Shown: positions 54,984 to 64,000 of the stretch, in pieces | Layout: each line of letters opens with the position of its first letter | Position numbering within the stretch: the stretch's first letter is position 1 | Assembly (NCBI RefSeq): GCF_036227605.1 | Contig: NZ_CP109487.1 | Coordinates: forward strand, 3,112,001 to 3,176,000 | Direction: 5' to 3' | Length of the DNA: 64,000 nucleotides | From: Streptomyces sp. NBC_01439 | GTDB taxonomy: Bacteria; Actinomycetota; Actinomycetes; Streptomycetales; Streptomycetaceae | The notes under the pieces: generated by a model | Told to the model about the DNA's origin: nothing | Seen by the model: only the letters and a program-made list of their open reading frames with translations | Database searches by the model: none | Made by a program: the position numbers and the translations under genes

Positions 54984-55682
54984 ATGACACCGACGGCCAC
55001 GCTCGTCGCCCGGGACTGGGCGGAGATCCAGGAACGGATGCTCGTACCGCTGTACGAGGCGGTCTACGACCGGCTGGAGGTCGGGCCGGGCGACCGGCTG
55101 CTCGACCTGGACTGCGGGGCCGGGCTGCCCCTGTTGCTGGCGGCCGGGCGGGGAGCCGTGGCCACCGGCGTGGAGGCGGATCCGGCCCGGCGGGCGCTGG
55201 CCCGCGAGCGGCTGCTGGAGGTCCTGGCGGCTCCGCCGGAACCGCCGGCCCCGCCCCGCCCGTACGACGCCCTGCTCGCCTTCTCCCCGGCTCCCGCAGC
55301 CCTGGCCGCGGCCCTGCCCGCGGTCCGCCGCGGCGGGGCGGTGGTCCTGGCCGACTGGGGGCCCGCGGAGCGCTGCACCGTGCCCTCGGTCCTCGGCGGC
55401 GGGCCCGCGCCGCGGGACCTGGACGCGCTGGTGGAGCGGGCCGGGCTGAGACCGGACGGTTCCGGGCGGGTGTTCTGCCCGTTCGGGTACGCGGACGTGG
55501 ACAGCGCGGTGCGCGGACTGCTGTCGACCGGGCTCTACGACGCCACCGACGATGCCGACGGCGCGGCCGATCCCGTGCTGGCGGAGAAGGAACTCGCGGA
55601 GGCGCTTCACCCGTTCGAGCGGTCCGACGGCGCCGTGTGGCTGCCGAACATCTTCCGGTACGTGATCGCCCGGGTGGACTGA
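54984..55682 (+). CDS. SAM-dependent methyltransferase-like protein
   Basis: 232 residues from ATG 54984 (AGGAG ten bases upstream). Rossmann methyltransferase core: RLLDLDCGAGLPLLLAAGRG (motif I) and VATGVEADP. Target unknown; some members in this position are small-molecule methyltransferases. Divergent from proS and converges with ftsH. Confidence 0.78.
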   Translation: MTPTATLVARDWAEIQERMLVPLYEAVYDRLEVGPGDRLLDLDCGAGLPLLLAAGRGAVATGVEADPARRALARERLLEVLAAPPEPPAPPRPYDALLAFSPAPAALAAALPAVRRGGAVVLADWGPAERCTVPSVLGGGPAPRDLDALVERAGLRPDGSGRVFCPFGYADVDSAVRGLLSTGLYDATDDADGAADPVLAEKELAEALHPFERSDGAVWLPNIFRYVIARVD

Positions 55683-55691
55683 CGGCGCTCC

Positions 55692-57632
55692 TCAGTCGGT
55701 GCCGTGCCCCTTCGTCAGCCGCGTGATGCCCGCGGCGGCGTAGGCGGCCGGTTCGTCCAGGGTCTCGCTGGCGAGGAGGGCCTCGGCCAGGGCGTCCAGC
55801 TGTGGCCGGTGGTCGCGCAGCAGGCGGCAGGCCTCCAGGTAGCACTCGTCCACGATGCGCCGCATCTCGTGGTCGACAGCGTCGAGGGTGGCGGGGGCGG
55901 CCGAGAGTCCGTAGGGGCTCTGCCCGTCGGAGGGGATCGCGGTGAGGCGGCCGATCCGCTCGCTCATGCCCCAGCGGCCGACCATGCCGCGGACGATGTT
56001 GGTGACCTGCTCCAGGTCGTTCTCGGCGCCGGTGGTGATGACCTCGTAGACGACGTGCTCGGCCGCCATGCCGCCGAGCGCGCCGATGATGCGGCCGCGC
56101 AGGTACGGCTCGGTGTAGGCGTACCGGTCCGCGTCCGGGGTCGAGAGGGTGACGCCCAACGCGCGGCCGCGGGGCACGATCGTGATCTTGCGGACCGGGT
56201 CGGCGCCCGGCTGGAGCATGCCCAGCAGGGCGTGGCCGCTCTCGTGGTAGGCGGTGCGGCGGCGTTCCTCCTCCGGCATGACCAGCGGCCTCTCGGCGCC
56301 GAGCTGGACCTTCTCCAGGGCGTCCGACAGGTCCGCCCGGGTGACCTGGGTCTGCTGGCGCTTGACGGCCAGCAGTGCGGCCTCGTTGGCCAGGTTGGCC
56401 AGGTCCGCTCCGGTCATCCCGGGGGTGGTGCGGGCCACGTGTGCCAGGTCGACGCCCTCGGCGAGCGGGATGTCCCGGGTGTGGATGCGCAGGATGGCCT
56501 CGCGGCCGGCCCGGTCGGGCGGGGAGACGACCACCATGCGGTCGAAGCGGCCGGGGCGGGTGAGGGCGGGGTCGAGCACGTCCGCGCGGTTGGTGGCCGC
56601 GAGGACGATCACGCCCTCCGAGCCGGAGAAGCCGTCCATCTCGGTGAGGATCTGGTTGAGGGTCTGTTCGCGTTCGTCGTGGCCGCCCATGGCACTGCCG
56701 CCGCCGCGGGCCCGTCCGATGGTGTCGATCTCGTCGATGAAGATGATCGCGGGGGCCACCTTGCGCGCCTCGGTGAACAGTTCGCGCACCCGGGAGGCGC
56801 CGACCCCGACGATCATTTCGATGAACTCGGAGGCGGAGGCGGAGAAGAAGGGCACCCCGGCCTCGCCCGCGACCGCGCGCGCCAGCAGGGTCTTGCCGGT
56901 GCCGGGCGGGCCGGAGAGCAGGACTCCGCCGGGCATCCGTGCGCCCATCTTCCGGTACGCCTGCGGGTTCTTGAGGAAGTCGACGACGTCGTTGAGCTCC
57001 CCCTCGACCTCGTCGATGCCCGCCACGTCCTCGAAGGTGGTGCGGCGGGCGCCCGTCTCCAGCTCGACCGGCTTGGGCGGGGCCTTGCGGCCCAGCGCGC
57101 CCGTGCCGCCCATCCCGGAACCCATCCGGCGGGCGATCACCACCCACAGGAGGACCAGCAGCAGCATCGGGGCGAGGGAGAGCAGCAGGTTGGCGAGGAA
57201 GCTGCGCTGCACGACGACCGGGGAAGCCGTGACGGTCACGTTCTGCTTGGTGAGGTCGGCCCACAGCGCGTCGTCGGCGAAGGCGGGGCGTTGGGTGACG
57301 AATTTCGTGTAGTCGCCCTTGTCGCCGTCGGGCAGCGGCTGCTTCGTCTTGAGCTCGCCCTGGATGGCGTCGCCCTTGGAGTAGATCTTCTCGACGTTGC
57401 CCGCGGCGACCTGCTTGCTGAACTCGGTGTACGAGATCGTCGGCTCGTCCCCCTCGTTGAAGAAGGACAGCACGAGGTTGGCCACGAGATAGACGATCAG
57501 GGCCGCGAGGATCAGCCCCCGCCAGCCGCCGGGCAGCCCCTTCTTCTTCGGTGGAGGACTCGGCGGGGCGCCTTCCGAGCGCCAGGGGGTGTCGGCCCTG
57601 TCGCGGGGAGGTACGGGGGTGGGGCTGGGCAC
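55692..57632 (-). CDS. ftsH: ATP-dependent zinc metalloprotease FtsH (paralogue)
   Basis: 646 residues from GTG 57632 with AGAAGGAGG six bases upstream; an ATG 36 bases further up lacks such a site. Two membrane spans (about 39-57 and 149-167), AAA domain with Walker A GPPGTGKT 241-248 and Walker [12 protein letters not shown], and zinc site HESGH 463-467. Degrades membrane and some soluble proteins. Probably an additional FtsH; Streptomyces usually has another copy elsewhere, so I label it a paralogue from memory. Confidence 0.92.
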   Translation of the reverse strand: MPSPTPVPPRDRADTPWRSEGAPPSPPPKKKGLPGGWRGLILAALIVYLVANLVLSFFNEGDEPTISYTEFSKQVAAGNVEKIYSKGDAIQGELKTKQPLPDGDKGDYTKFVTQRPAFADDALWADLTKQNVTVTASPVVVQRSFLANLLLSLAPMLLLVLLWVVIARRMGSGMGGTGALGRKAPPKPVELETGARRTTFEDVAGIDEVEGELNDVVDFLKNPQAYRKMGARMPGGVLLSGPPGTGKTLLARAVAGEAGVPFFSASASEFIEMIVGVGASRVRELFTEARKVAPAIIFIDEIDTIGRARGGGSAMGGHDEREQTLNQILTEMDGFSGSEGVIVLAATNRADVLDPALTRPGRFDRMVVVSPPDRAGREAILRIHTRDIPLAEGVDLAHVARTTPGMTGADLANLANEAALLAVKRQQTQVTRADLSDALEKVQLGAERPLVMPEEERRRTAYHESGHALLGMLQPGADPVRKITIVPRGRALGVTLSTPDADRYAYTEPYLRGRIIGALGGMAAEHVVYEVITTGAENDLEQVTNIVRGMVGRWGMSERIGRLTAIPSDGQSPYGLSAAPATLDAVDHEMRRIVDECYLEACRLLRDHRPQLDALAEALLASETLDEPAAYAAAGITRLTKGHGTD

Positions 57633-57704
57633 GGGGCGCCTCCTTCTGCCATCCTCCCGGCCGACCATAAGGGATATGTCGGGCCACCGCTCCGGTGGAG
57701 AAGC

Positions 57705-57744
57705 AGGAGGGCCCCGACCGTGCGAACACGGCCGGGGCCCTCCT
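57705..57744 (-). terminator. Hairpin after ffh
   Basis: An 18-bp stem with one mismatch and a CGAA loop between ffh and ftsH, directly after the ffh stop on the minus strand. Confidence 0.8.
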
Positions 57745-57762
57745 CACCCACCTGCGCGGGTG

Positions 57763-59334
57763 CTACTTCATGAACTTCTTGAACTCGTCCGGAAGGTCGA
57801 AGTCCCCGCCGTCCTGGCCGCCCGCCGGAAGGCCGAAGGGGTTGCCGGCGGCCGCGGGCTCGATCGCCTGCGGGCCCTGCTCGCGGCGGGCCGCGGCTGC
57901 GGCCTCCTCTTCCTTGCGCTTCATCGGGTTGCCGCTCTTGCGCTTGCCCTTGGCCTGCTTGACCTGCTTCTTCTGCCGGCCGGGGCCGCCGCCCATCCCG
58001 GGCATGCCCGGCATGCCCGGCATGCCGCCGCCCTGGGCCATGCGGGACATCATCTTGCGTGCGTCGAAGAACCGCTCGACCAGCGACTTGACCGCGCTGA
58101 CCTCGGTGCCGGAGCCCTTGGCGATGCGGGCACGGCGCGAGCCGTTGATGATCGTCGGGTCGTGGCGCTCGGCCGGGGTCATCGACTTGATGATCGCGGC
58201 GGTGCGGTCGACGTCGCGCTCGTCGATGTTGTTGATCTGGTCCTTGATCTGCCCCATGCCGGGCAGCAAGCCGAGCAGCTTGGAGATGGAGCCCATCTTG
58301 CGGACCTGCTCCATCTGGGCCAGGAAGTCGTCGAGCGTGAACTCCTTGGGACCCTTGGCGAGCTTGGCCGCCATCTTCTCGGCCTCGGCCTGCGAGAAGG
58401 TCTTCTCGGCCTGCTCGATGAGGGTGAGCATGTCACCCATGTCGAGGATCCGGCCCGCCATGCGGTCGGGGTGGAACGCGTCGAACTCGTCGAGCTTCTC
58501 GCCGTTCGAGGCGAACATGATCTGCTTGCCGGTGACGTGCGCGATGGAGAGCGCGGCACCGCCGCGGGCATCGCCGTCGAGCTTGGAGAGCACGACGCCG
58601 TCGAAGCCGACGCCGTCACGGAAGGCCTCGGCGGTGTTGACCGCGTCCTGGCCGATCATGGCGTCGACGACGAAAAGAATCTCTTGCGGTGTCACCGCGT
58701 CACGGATGTCCGCCGCCTGCTGCATCAGCTCGGCGTCGATGCCGAGGCGGCCGGCGGTGTCGACGATGACGATGTCGTACTGCTTGGTCCGCGCGTACTC
58801 GACGGAGTCCTTCGCGACCTGGACCGGGTCGCCGACGCCGTTGCCGGGCTGGGGCGCGTACACGGCCACCCCGGCGCGCTCGGCGACGACGGAGAGCTGG
58901 TTGACGGCGTTGGGGCGCTGGAGGTCGCAGGCGACCAGCAGCGGGGCGTGGCCCTGCCCCTTCAGCCAGAGGCCGAGCTTTCCGGCGAGGGTGGTCTTAC
59001 CGGCACCCTGGAGACCGGCCAGCATGATCACGGTGGGGGCGGTCTTGGCGAAGCGCAGCCGCCGGGTCTCGCCGCCGAGGATGGTGACGAGCTCGTCGTT
59101 GACGATCTTGAGCACCTGCTGGGAGGGATTCAGCGCCTTGCTGACCTCCTCGCCCCGGGCCCGCTCCTTGACGTTCGCGATGAACGAGCGGACGACGGGC
59201 AGGGCGACATCTGCCTCGAGGAGCGCGATACGGATTTCCCGGGCCGCTGCGTCGATGTCAGCCTCGGACAGCCGGCCTTTGCCGCGCAGGCCCTTGAAGG
59301 TATTCGCCAAGCGGTCGGAGAGCGTATCGAACAC
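57763..59334 (-). CDS. ffh: Signal recognition particle protein Ffh
   Basis: 523 residues from GTG 59334. N domain, GTPase G domain (GLQGAGKTTLAGKL, DTAGRLGID), and C-terminal Met-rich M domain with a GMPGMPGM repeat. Works with 4.5S RNA and FtsY in co-translational targeting. C-terminal tail extends beyond the bacterial average. Confidence 0.95.
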   Translation of the reverse strand: MFDTLSDRLANTFKGLRGKGRLSEADIDAAAREIRIALLEADVALPVVRSFIANVKERARGEEVSKALNPSQQVLKIVNDELVTILGGETRRLRFAKTAPTVIMLAGLQGAGKTTLAGKLGLWLKGQGHAPLLVACDLQRPNAVNQLSVVAERAGVAVYAPQPGNGVGDPVQVAKDSVEYARTKQYDIVIVDTAGRLGIDAELMQQAADIRDAVTPQEILFVVDAMIGQDAVNTAEAFRDGVGFDGVVLSKLDGDARGGAALSIAHVTGKQIMFASNGEKLDEFDAFHPDRMAGRILDMGDMLTLIEQAEKTFSQAEAEKMAAKLAKGPKEFTLDDFLAQMEQVRKMGSISKLLGLLPGMGQIKDQINNIDERDVDRTAAIIKSMTPAERHDPTIINGSRRARIAKGSGTEVSAVKSLVERFFDARKMMSRMAQGGGMPGMPGMPGMGGGPGRQKKQVKQAKGKRKSGNPMKRKEEEAAAAARREQGPQAIEPAAAGNPFGLPAGGQDGGDFDLPDEFKKFMK

Positions 59335-59498
59335 GGTGGTCGCGATTCCTCGGGTCGGGGGCGTTGTGGTCGTCCCCCAGGGTATCGGGCCCTTCCCCCA
59401 TCCGGGGACCTGCCTGCTCCTGGTGCGGGTCTGCCGCTGCGCGGAGCTTCTCCCCGCCCCGCCCTTTCACCGTTTCCCGGTGCTCCGCCCCGGACCCC

Positions 59499-59553
59499 GC
59501 GCCTCAATCGCCGGCGGGGCTGGATCTTCCAGCCCCGCCGGCGATTGAGGCGC
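59499..59553 (-). terminator. 26-bp perfect inverted repeat after glnD
   Basis: Arms 59499-59524 and 59528-59553 are exactly complementary with a TCT spacer. It lies between the glnD stop and the ffh start and looks like the common Streptomyces intergenic hairpin type; no T-tract follows. Confidence 0.8.
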
Positions 59554-59562
59554 CCCATCCGG

Positions 59563-61989
59563 CTACGCCAGGGCCGACGCCACCAGGCCGGCCAGGGCCG
59601 TCGCCTCCGCCGGGTCGAGGGGTTTGCCCTCGGGGGTGGTCACGTACAGCGTGTCCACCGCGTTCGCGCCCAGTGTGGAGACGTGCGCGCTGCGGACCCG
59701 AACCCCCCGGGACTCCAGCGCCCGGCCGATCCGGTGCAGCAGGCCCACCGCGTCCGGCGCGCGCACCTCCAGGACCGTGGCCAGGGAGGACACGTCCGGA
59801 ACCACCGTGACCCGGGGCGGCGGCGGGACCACCCCGCGCCGGCGCGGATAGGCTGCCTCGCGGTCGGCAAGCTTCGCCGGGACGTCCAGCGAACCGTCCA
59901 GGGCGCGGACCAGGTCGGTACGGAGCCGGGCGGCCTGCGGCAGCGCGCCGTACTCCGCCGCCACCCGCCAGCGCAGTACCAGGACCTCGCCGAGGCGGTC
60001 CGGGAGCTCCATGGAGCGCAGGTCGGCCGCCCGTACCGTGAGCCGGTGCAGGGCCAGGACCCCGGCCACCGCCGGGAGGACCCCCGGCTGGTCGGGGACG
60101 GCGACGACGAGGTCCACGCCGACCGCGTCGTCCTCCTGGCGGGCCTGGAGCGCCAGGACCGGCTCCCCGGTGCGCAGGGCCTCCATCGCCAGGCGTTCCT
60201 GTTCGGTGCTCGGGATCTCCGGTTCTCCGGCCGCCGGGGCCGTGCCGCGCAGTACGGCGGCGACCCGCGCGACGAGGTCCGCCACGAGCGATCCCCGCCA
60301 CGCGCTCCACGCCGCCGGCCCGGTGGCCAGGGCGTCCGCCTCGGTCAGGGCGTGCAGTATTTCCAGCGTGCCCACCGAGCCGACGGCGTCGGCGACCGCG
60401 CGGACCGTGGCCGGGTCGTCCAGGTCGCGCCGGGTGGCGGTGTCGATCAGCAGCAGGTGGTGGCGTACGAGCGCCCCGAGCACGGCGACGTCGTGCGGGT
60501 CGAAGCCGACGCGGGCGGCGACGTCGCGGGCGATGGTCTCGCCGGCCACCGAGTGGTCTCCCGGCCAGCCCTTGCCGATGTCGTGCAGGAGCGCGGCCAT
60601 CAGCAGCAGGTCGGGGCGGCCGACCCGGCGGGTGAGGGAGGAAGCCCGCACCGCCGTCTCGATCAGGTGCCGGTCCACCGTCCAGGTGTGGACGGGATTG
60701 CGCTGGGGGCGGCAGCGCACCCGCTCCCAGTCCGGGAGCAACCGGCTGATCAGGCCCTCGGCTTCCAGGGCCTCCCACACGGCCACCATCGGCTCCCCCG
60801 CCCCCAGCAGGGTCAGCAGCTGCTCGCGGGCCTCGGCCGGCCAGGGCACCGGCAGCGGTTTCCCCTGCGCCGCGAGCCTGCGTACGGCGTGCAGGGAGAC
60901 GGGCAGGCCCGCCTGCGCGGCGGCCGCGGCGAACCGCAGGGCGAGTACGGGATCGCGGTCGGGGCGCGCGGCCAGGGCCAGTACGGCCTCGCCGTCGGAC
61001 TCCACCACGCCTTCGGCCAGGGGTGCCCGCGCGGCGGCCCGGTCCCCGCGGGTGCCGAGCAGTCCGCGCAGCCTGGGGCGGGCGGCGCGCGCCCGCAGAA
61101 CGCGCCCGACCTCCCGCCAGGTCACGTCACCGGCGTAGGCGACGACGCGCGCGGCCTCGTACACCTCGCGCAGCAGCGCGTCCGCGTCGAGGAGTCCGAG
61201 CCGGGCCGCGACCTGGTCCTGTTCCTGGAGGGAGAGCCGGTCGGTGGCCCGGCCGGTGACCAGGTGCAGGGCGTCCCGGGCGTCCAGGAGCCGCCGCCGG
61301 GCCTCGGCGAGGCCCTCGCGCGGGGCGTCGGCCAGCCAGGACGCGGCGACCGCCCGCAACGCGGTGGCGTCGCGCAGGCCGCCGCGGGCCTCCTTGAGGT
61401 CGGGTTCGAGCAGGAAGCGCAGTTCCCCGGCCCGCTCGGCCCGCTCGCGGCACAGGGAGTGCAGTTCCGGGAGCCTCGTGGCCGCCTGGTTGCGCCAGTC
61501 GGCCAGTACGGAGGTGCGCAGGCCGGCGAGGAGTCCGGCGTCGCCGGCGACGGTGCGGGCGTCCAGTAGGCCGAGGTGCACCTTGAGGTCCTCGGCCGCG
61601 GTCCGGCGGGCCTCGCCGGGGGTCCGTACCGAGTGGTCAAGGGCGAGGCCGAGGTCCCAGACCGGGTACCAGAGGCGGTCGGCCAGCGCGCCCAGTGCCC
61701 GCGGATCGGTCTTGCCGTCGTGCAGCAGCACCAGGTCGAGGTCGCTGCGCGGGGAGAGTTCGGCGCGCCCGTAGCCGCCGACGGCCACCAGCGTGGCGCC
61801 GCGGACCCCCGTCTCCCGTACGGCGGTCGTGAACAGGTCGTTCAGCCATGCGTCGGTCAGCCCGGCCAGGGCGGAACGGCGCGAAGGCCCGGACTGCGAC
61901 TCCTCCTGGAGGAGTCGCAGCCGGGCCGCGGCGTATCCGCTGGCTCCCGGGTCGGCCGTGTGGTCCGTGTTCTCTTCGACGCTCGTCAC
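59563..61989 (-). CDS. glnD: [Protein-PII] uridylyl/adenylyl-transferase GlnD
   Basis: 808 residues from GTG 61989. N-terminal nucleotidyltransferase (VGGYGRAELSPRSDLDLVLL region), HD phosphohydrolase (LLHDIGKGWPGDHS), and two C-terminal ACT domains. In Streptomyces the enzyme adenylylates GlnK. 17 bases after glnK, same strand. Confidence 0.94.
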   Translation of the reverse strand: MTSVEENTDHTADPGASGYAAARLRLLQEESQSGPSRRSALAGLTDAWLNDLFTTAVRETGVRGATLVAVGGYGRAELSPRSDLDLVLLHDGKTDPRALGALADRLWYPVWDLGLALDHSVRTPGEARRTAAEDLKVHLGLLDARTVAGDAGLLAGLRTSVLADWRNQAATRLPELHSLCRERAERAGELRFLLEPDLKEARGGLRDATALRAVAASWLADAPREGLAEARRRLLDARDALHLVTGRATDRLSLQEQDQVAARLGLLDADALLREVYEAARVVAYAGDVTWREVGRVLRARAARPRLRGLLGTRGDRAAARAPLAEGVVESDGEAVLALAARPDRDPVLALRFAAAAAQAGLPVSLHAVRRLAAQGKPLPVPWPAEAREQLLTLLGAGEPMVAVWEALEAEGLISRLLPDWERVRCRPQRNPVHTWTVDRHLIETAVRASSLTRRVGRPDLLLMAALLHDIGKGWPGDHSVAGETIARDVAARVGFDPHDVAVLGALVRHHLLLIDTATRRDLDDPATVRAVADAVGSVGTLEILHALTEADALATGPAAWSAWRGSLVADLVARVAAVLRGTAPAAGEPEIPSTEQERLAMEALRTGEPVLALQARQEDDAVGVDLVVAVPDQPGVLPAVAGVLALHRLTVRAADLRSMELPDRLGEVLVLRWRVAAEYGALPQAARLRTDLVRALDGSLDVPAKLADREAAYPRRRGVVPPPPRVTVVPDVSSLATVLEVRAPDAVGLLHRIGRALESRGVRVRSAHVSTLGANAVDTLYVTTPEGKPLDPAEATALAGLVASALA

Positions 61990-62006
61990 CCGGGAGCTCC
62001 CGTCAC

Positions 62007-63685
<1,679 letters not shown>

Positions 63686-63832
63686 CGGCGTCTCCTCGTC
63701 GTCGGTACGTTCGCGTGCGGGCGATCGTGAAAACCTGAGCGGCGTAAAAGGGGTGTCCGGCCGGGCTGGGGAGGCTGGCCGGTTAATGACCCCGAGATTC
63801 GCGCAGGCCGGTTTCCGGCGGCGCCGCTCGGT

Positions 63833-63848
63833 GTTTCGCGCCCGTGAC
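63833..63848 (-). promoter_or_regulatory. Candidate GlnR box upstream of amtB
   Basis: Minus-strand GTCAC-n6-GAAAC, matching the GlnR half-box pattern, about 150 bases upstream of the amtB start. A GTAAC (plus-strand GTTAC at 63864-63868) lies 20 bases further upstream. GlnR activates amtB-glnK-glnD under nitrogen limitation in Streptomyces. By eye only. Confidence 0.5.
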
Positions 63849-63946
63849 GAAGAGGGCGGGCGTGTTACGCGTCAATGAACAGGTGGATCACGAAAGCCGG
63901 CCGCGGCAGTACCCGGATGTCCTGGCTGGGGGAGCCTGATCGGGCT

Positions 63947-64000
63947 TCACGGGGTGACTGCCGCGGCCGGGGCCTCGGGGGTGGCCGCGCGGGCCGTCAG
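63947..64000 (-). CDS. 3' end of an upstream minus-strand gene (partial)
   Basis: Seventeen codons with strong G/C third positions ending in TGA at 63947-63949, encoding a short Ala/Pro/Thr-rich C-terminus. In S. coelicolor, as I recall, nsdA precedes amtB; too little is visible to confirm identity here. Confidence 0.4.
   Translation of the reverse strand: MTARAATPEAPAAAVTP

Noticed and set aside
58000..58030. Short tandem repeat (CATGCCCGG units)
   Set aside because: It encodes the GMP-rich C-terminal segment of Ffh, a common low-complexity tail.
63947..64000. Naming the terminal fragment nsdA
   Set aside because: Only 17 codons are visible; the identity would rest on remembered gene order alone.

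Overview
The window is a 64 kb piece of a Streptomyces chromosome core. The evidence is the very high GC content with strong GC bias at third codon positions, GTG/TTG starts, the sporulation sigma factor whiG beside rpsB-tsf-pyrH-frr-cdsA, a cluster of four tandem type I signal peptidases, and the rpsP-khpA-rimM-trmD-rplS and amtB-glnK-glnD blocks. Almost all of it is ordinary conserved actinobacterial chromosome; the accessory parts are roughly 8.0-8.5 kb, 21-23 kb, 26-30 kb and proS near 54 kb.

Layout. 1-7.2 kb (minus): polyamine uptake and catabolism operon (aldehyde dehydrogenase, potD, potA, potB, potC, FAD amine oxidase cut by the window edge). 7.4-10.1 kb (plus): a NADAR protein, then an array of three small structured RNAs (8062-8456), then a TROVE/vWA protein, the bacterial Ro60 orthologue (Rsr). 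Two of the RNAs contain circularly permuted tRNA-like modules (YrlA type); the middle one is a plain Y-RNA hairpin. 10-16.3 kb: DUF4190 protein, adenosine-deaminase family enzyme, glycerophosphodiesterase, a NarL-type two-component system, a secreted serine hydrolase, a small membrane protein. 16.4-21.2 kb: second polyamine locus (orphan PotD, aldehyde dehydrogenase, Lrp/AsnC regulator, class III aminotransferase). 21.3-26.0 kb: ABC ATPase/membrane pair, LOG-like protein, DMT transporter, membrane protein. 26.1-29.1 kb: complete P450 electron-transfer cassette (3Fe-4S ferredoxin, ferredoxin reductase, cytochrome P450). 29.3-29.6 kb: a compositionally odd small gene. 29.8-33.8 kb (minus): thiBPQ thiamine ABC transporter behind a TPP riboswitch with a terminator. 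33.9-39.6 kb (minus): rlmN, cdsA, frr, pyrH, tsf, rpsB. 39.8-45.6 kb: M23-like protein, TetR regulator, whiG, dprA, yifB, yraN, DUF2469. 45.7-52.3 kb (minus): NUDIX, four signal peptidases, rplS, trmD, rimM, khpA, rpsP. 52.6-57.6 kb: a zincin-like protein, a eukaryote/archaeal-type prolyl-tRNA synthetase, a methyltransferase-like protein, an FtsH paralogue. 57.8-63.7 kb (minus): ffh, glnD, glnK, amtB with a GlnR-like box upstream. The last 54 bases are the 3' end of another minus-strand gene.

How the parts work together. The two polyamine loci together supply uptake, oxidation or transamination, and aldehyde oxidation of polyamine-derived carbon and nitrogen, and fit with the nitrogen-sensing amtB-glnK-glnD set at the other end. 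The standout system is the Ro60/Y-RNA module: three tandem RNAs share a 14-nt Ro-helix-type strand and a GATCTC partner strand, and two of them fold as tRNAs opened at the anticodon loop and closed at the acceptor end.

All function calls rest on reading motifs, gene order and base pairing by eye. No database search or folding program was run. References to S. coelicolor gene order are from memory.
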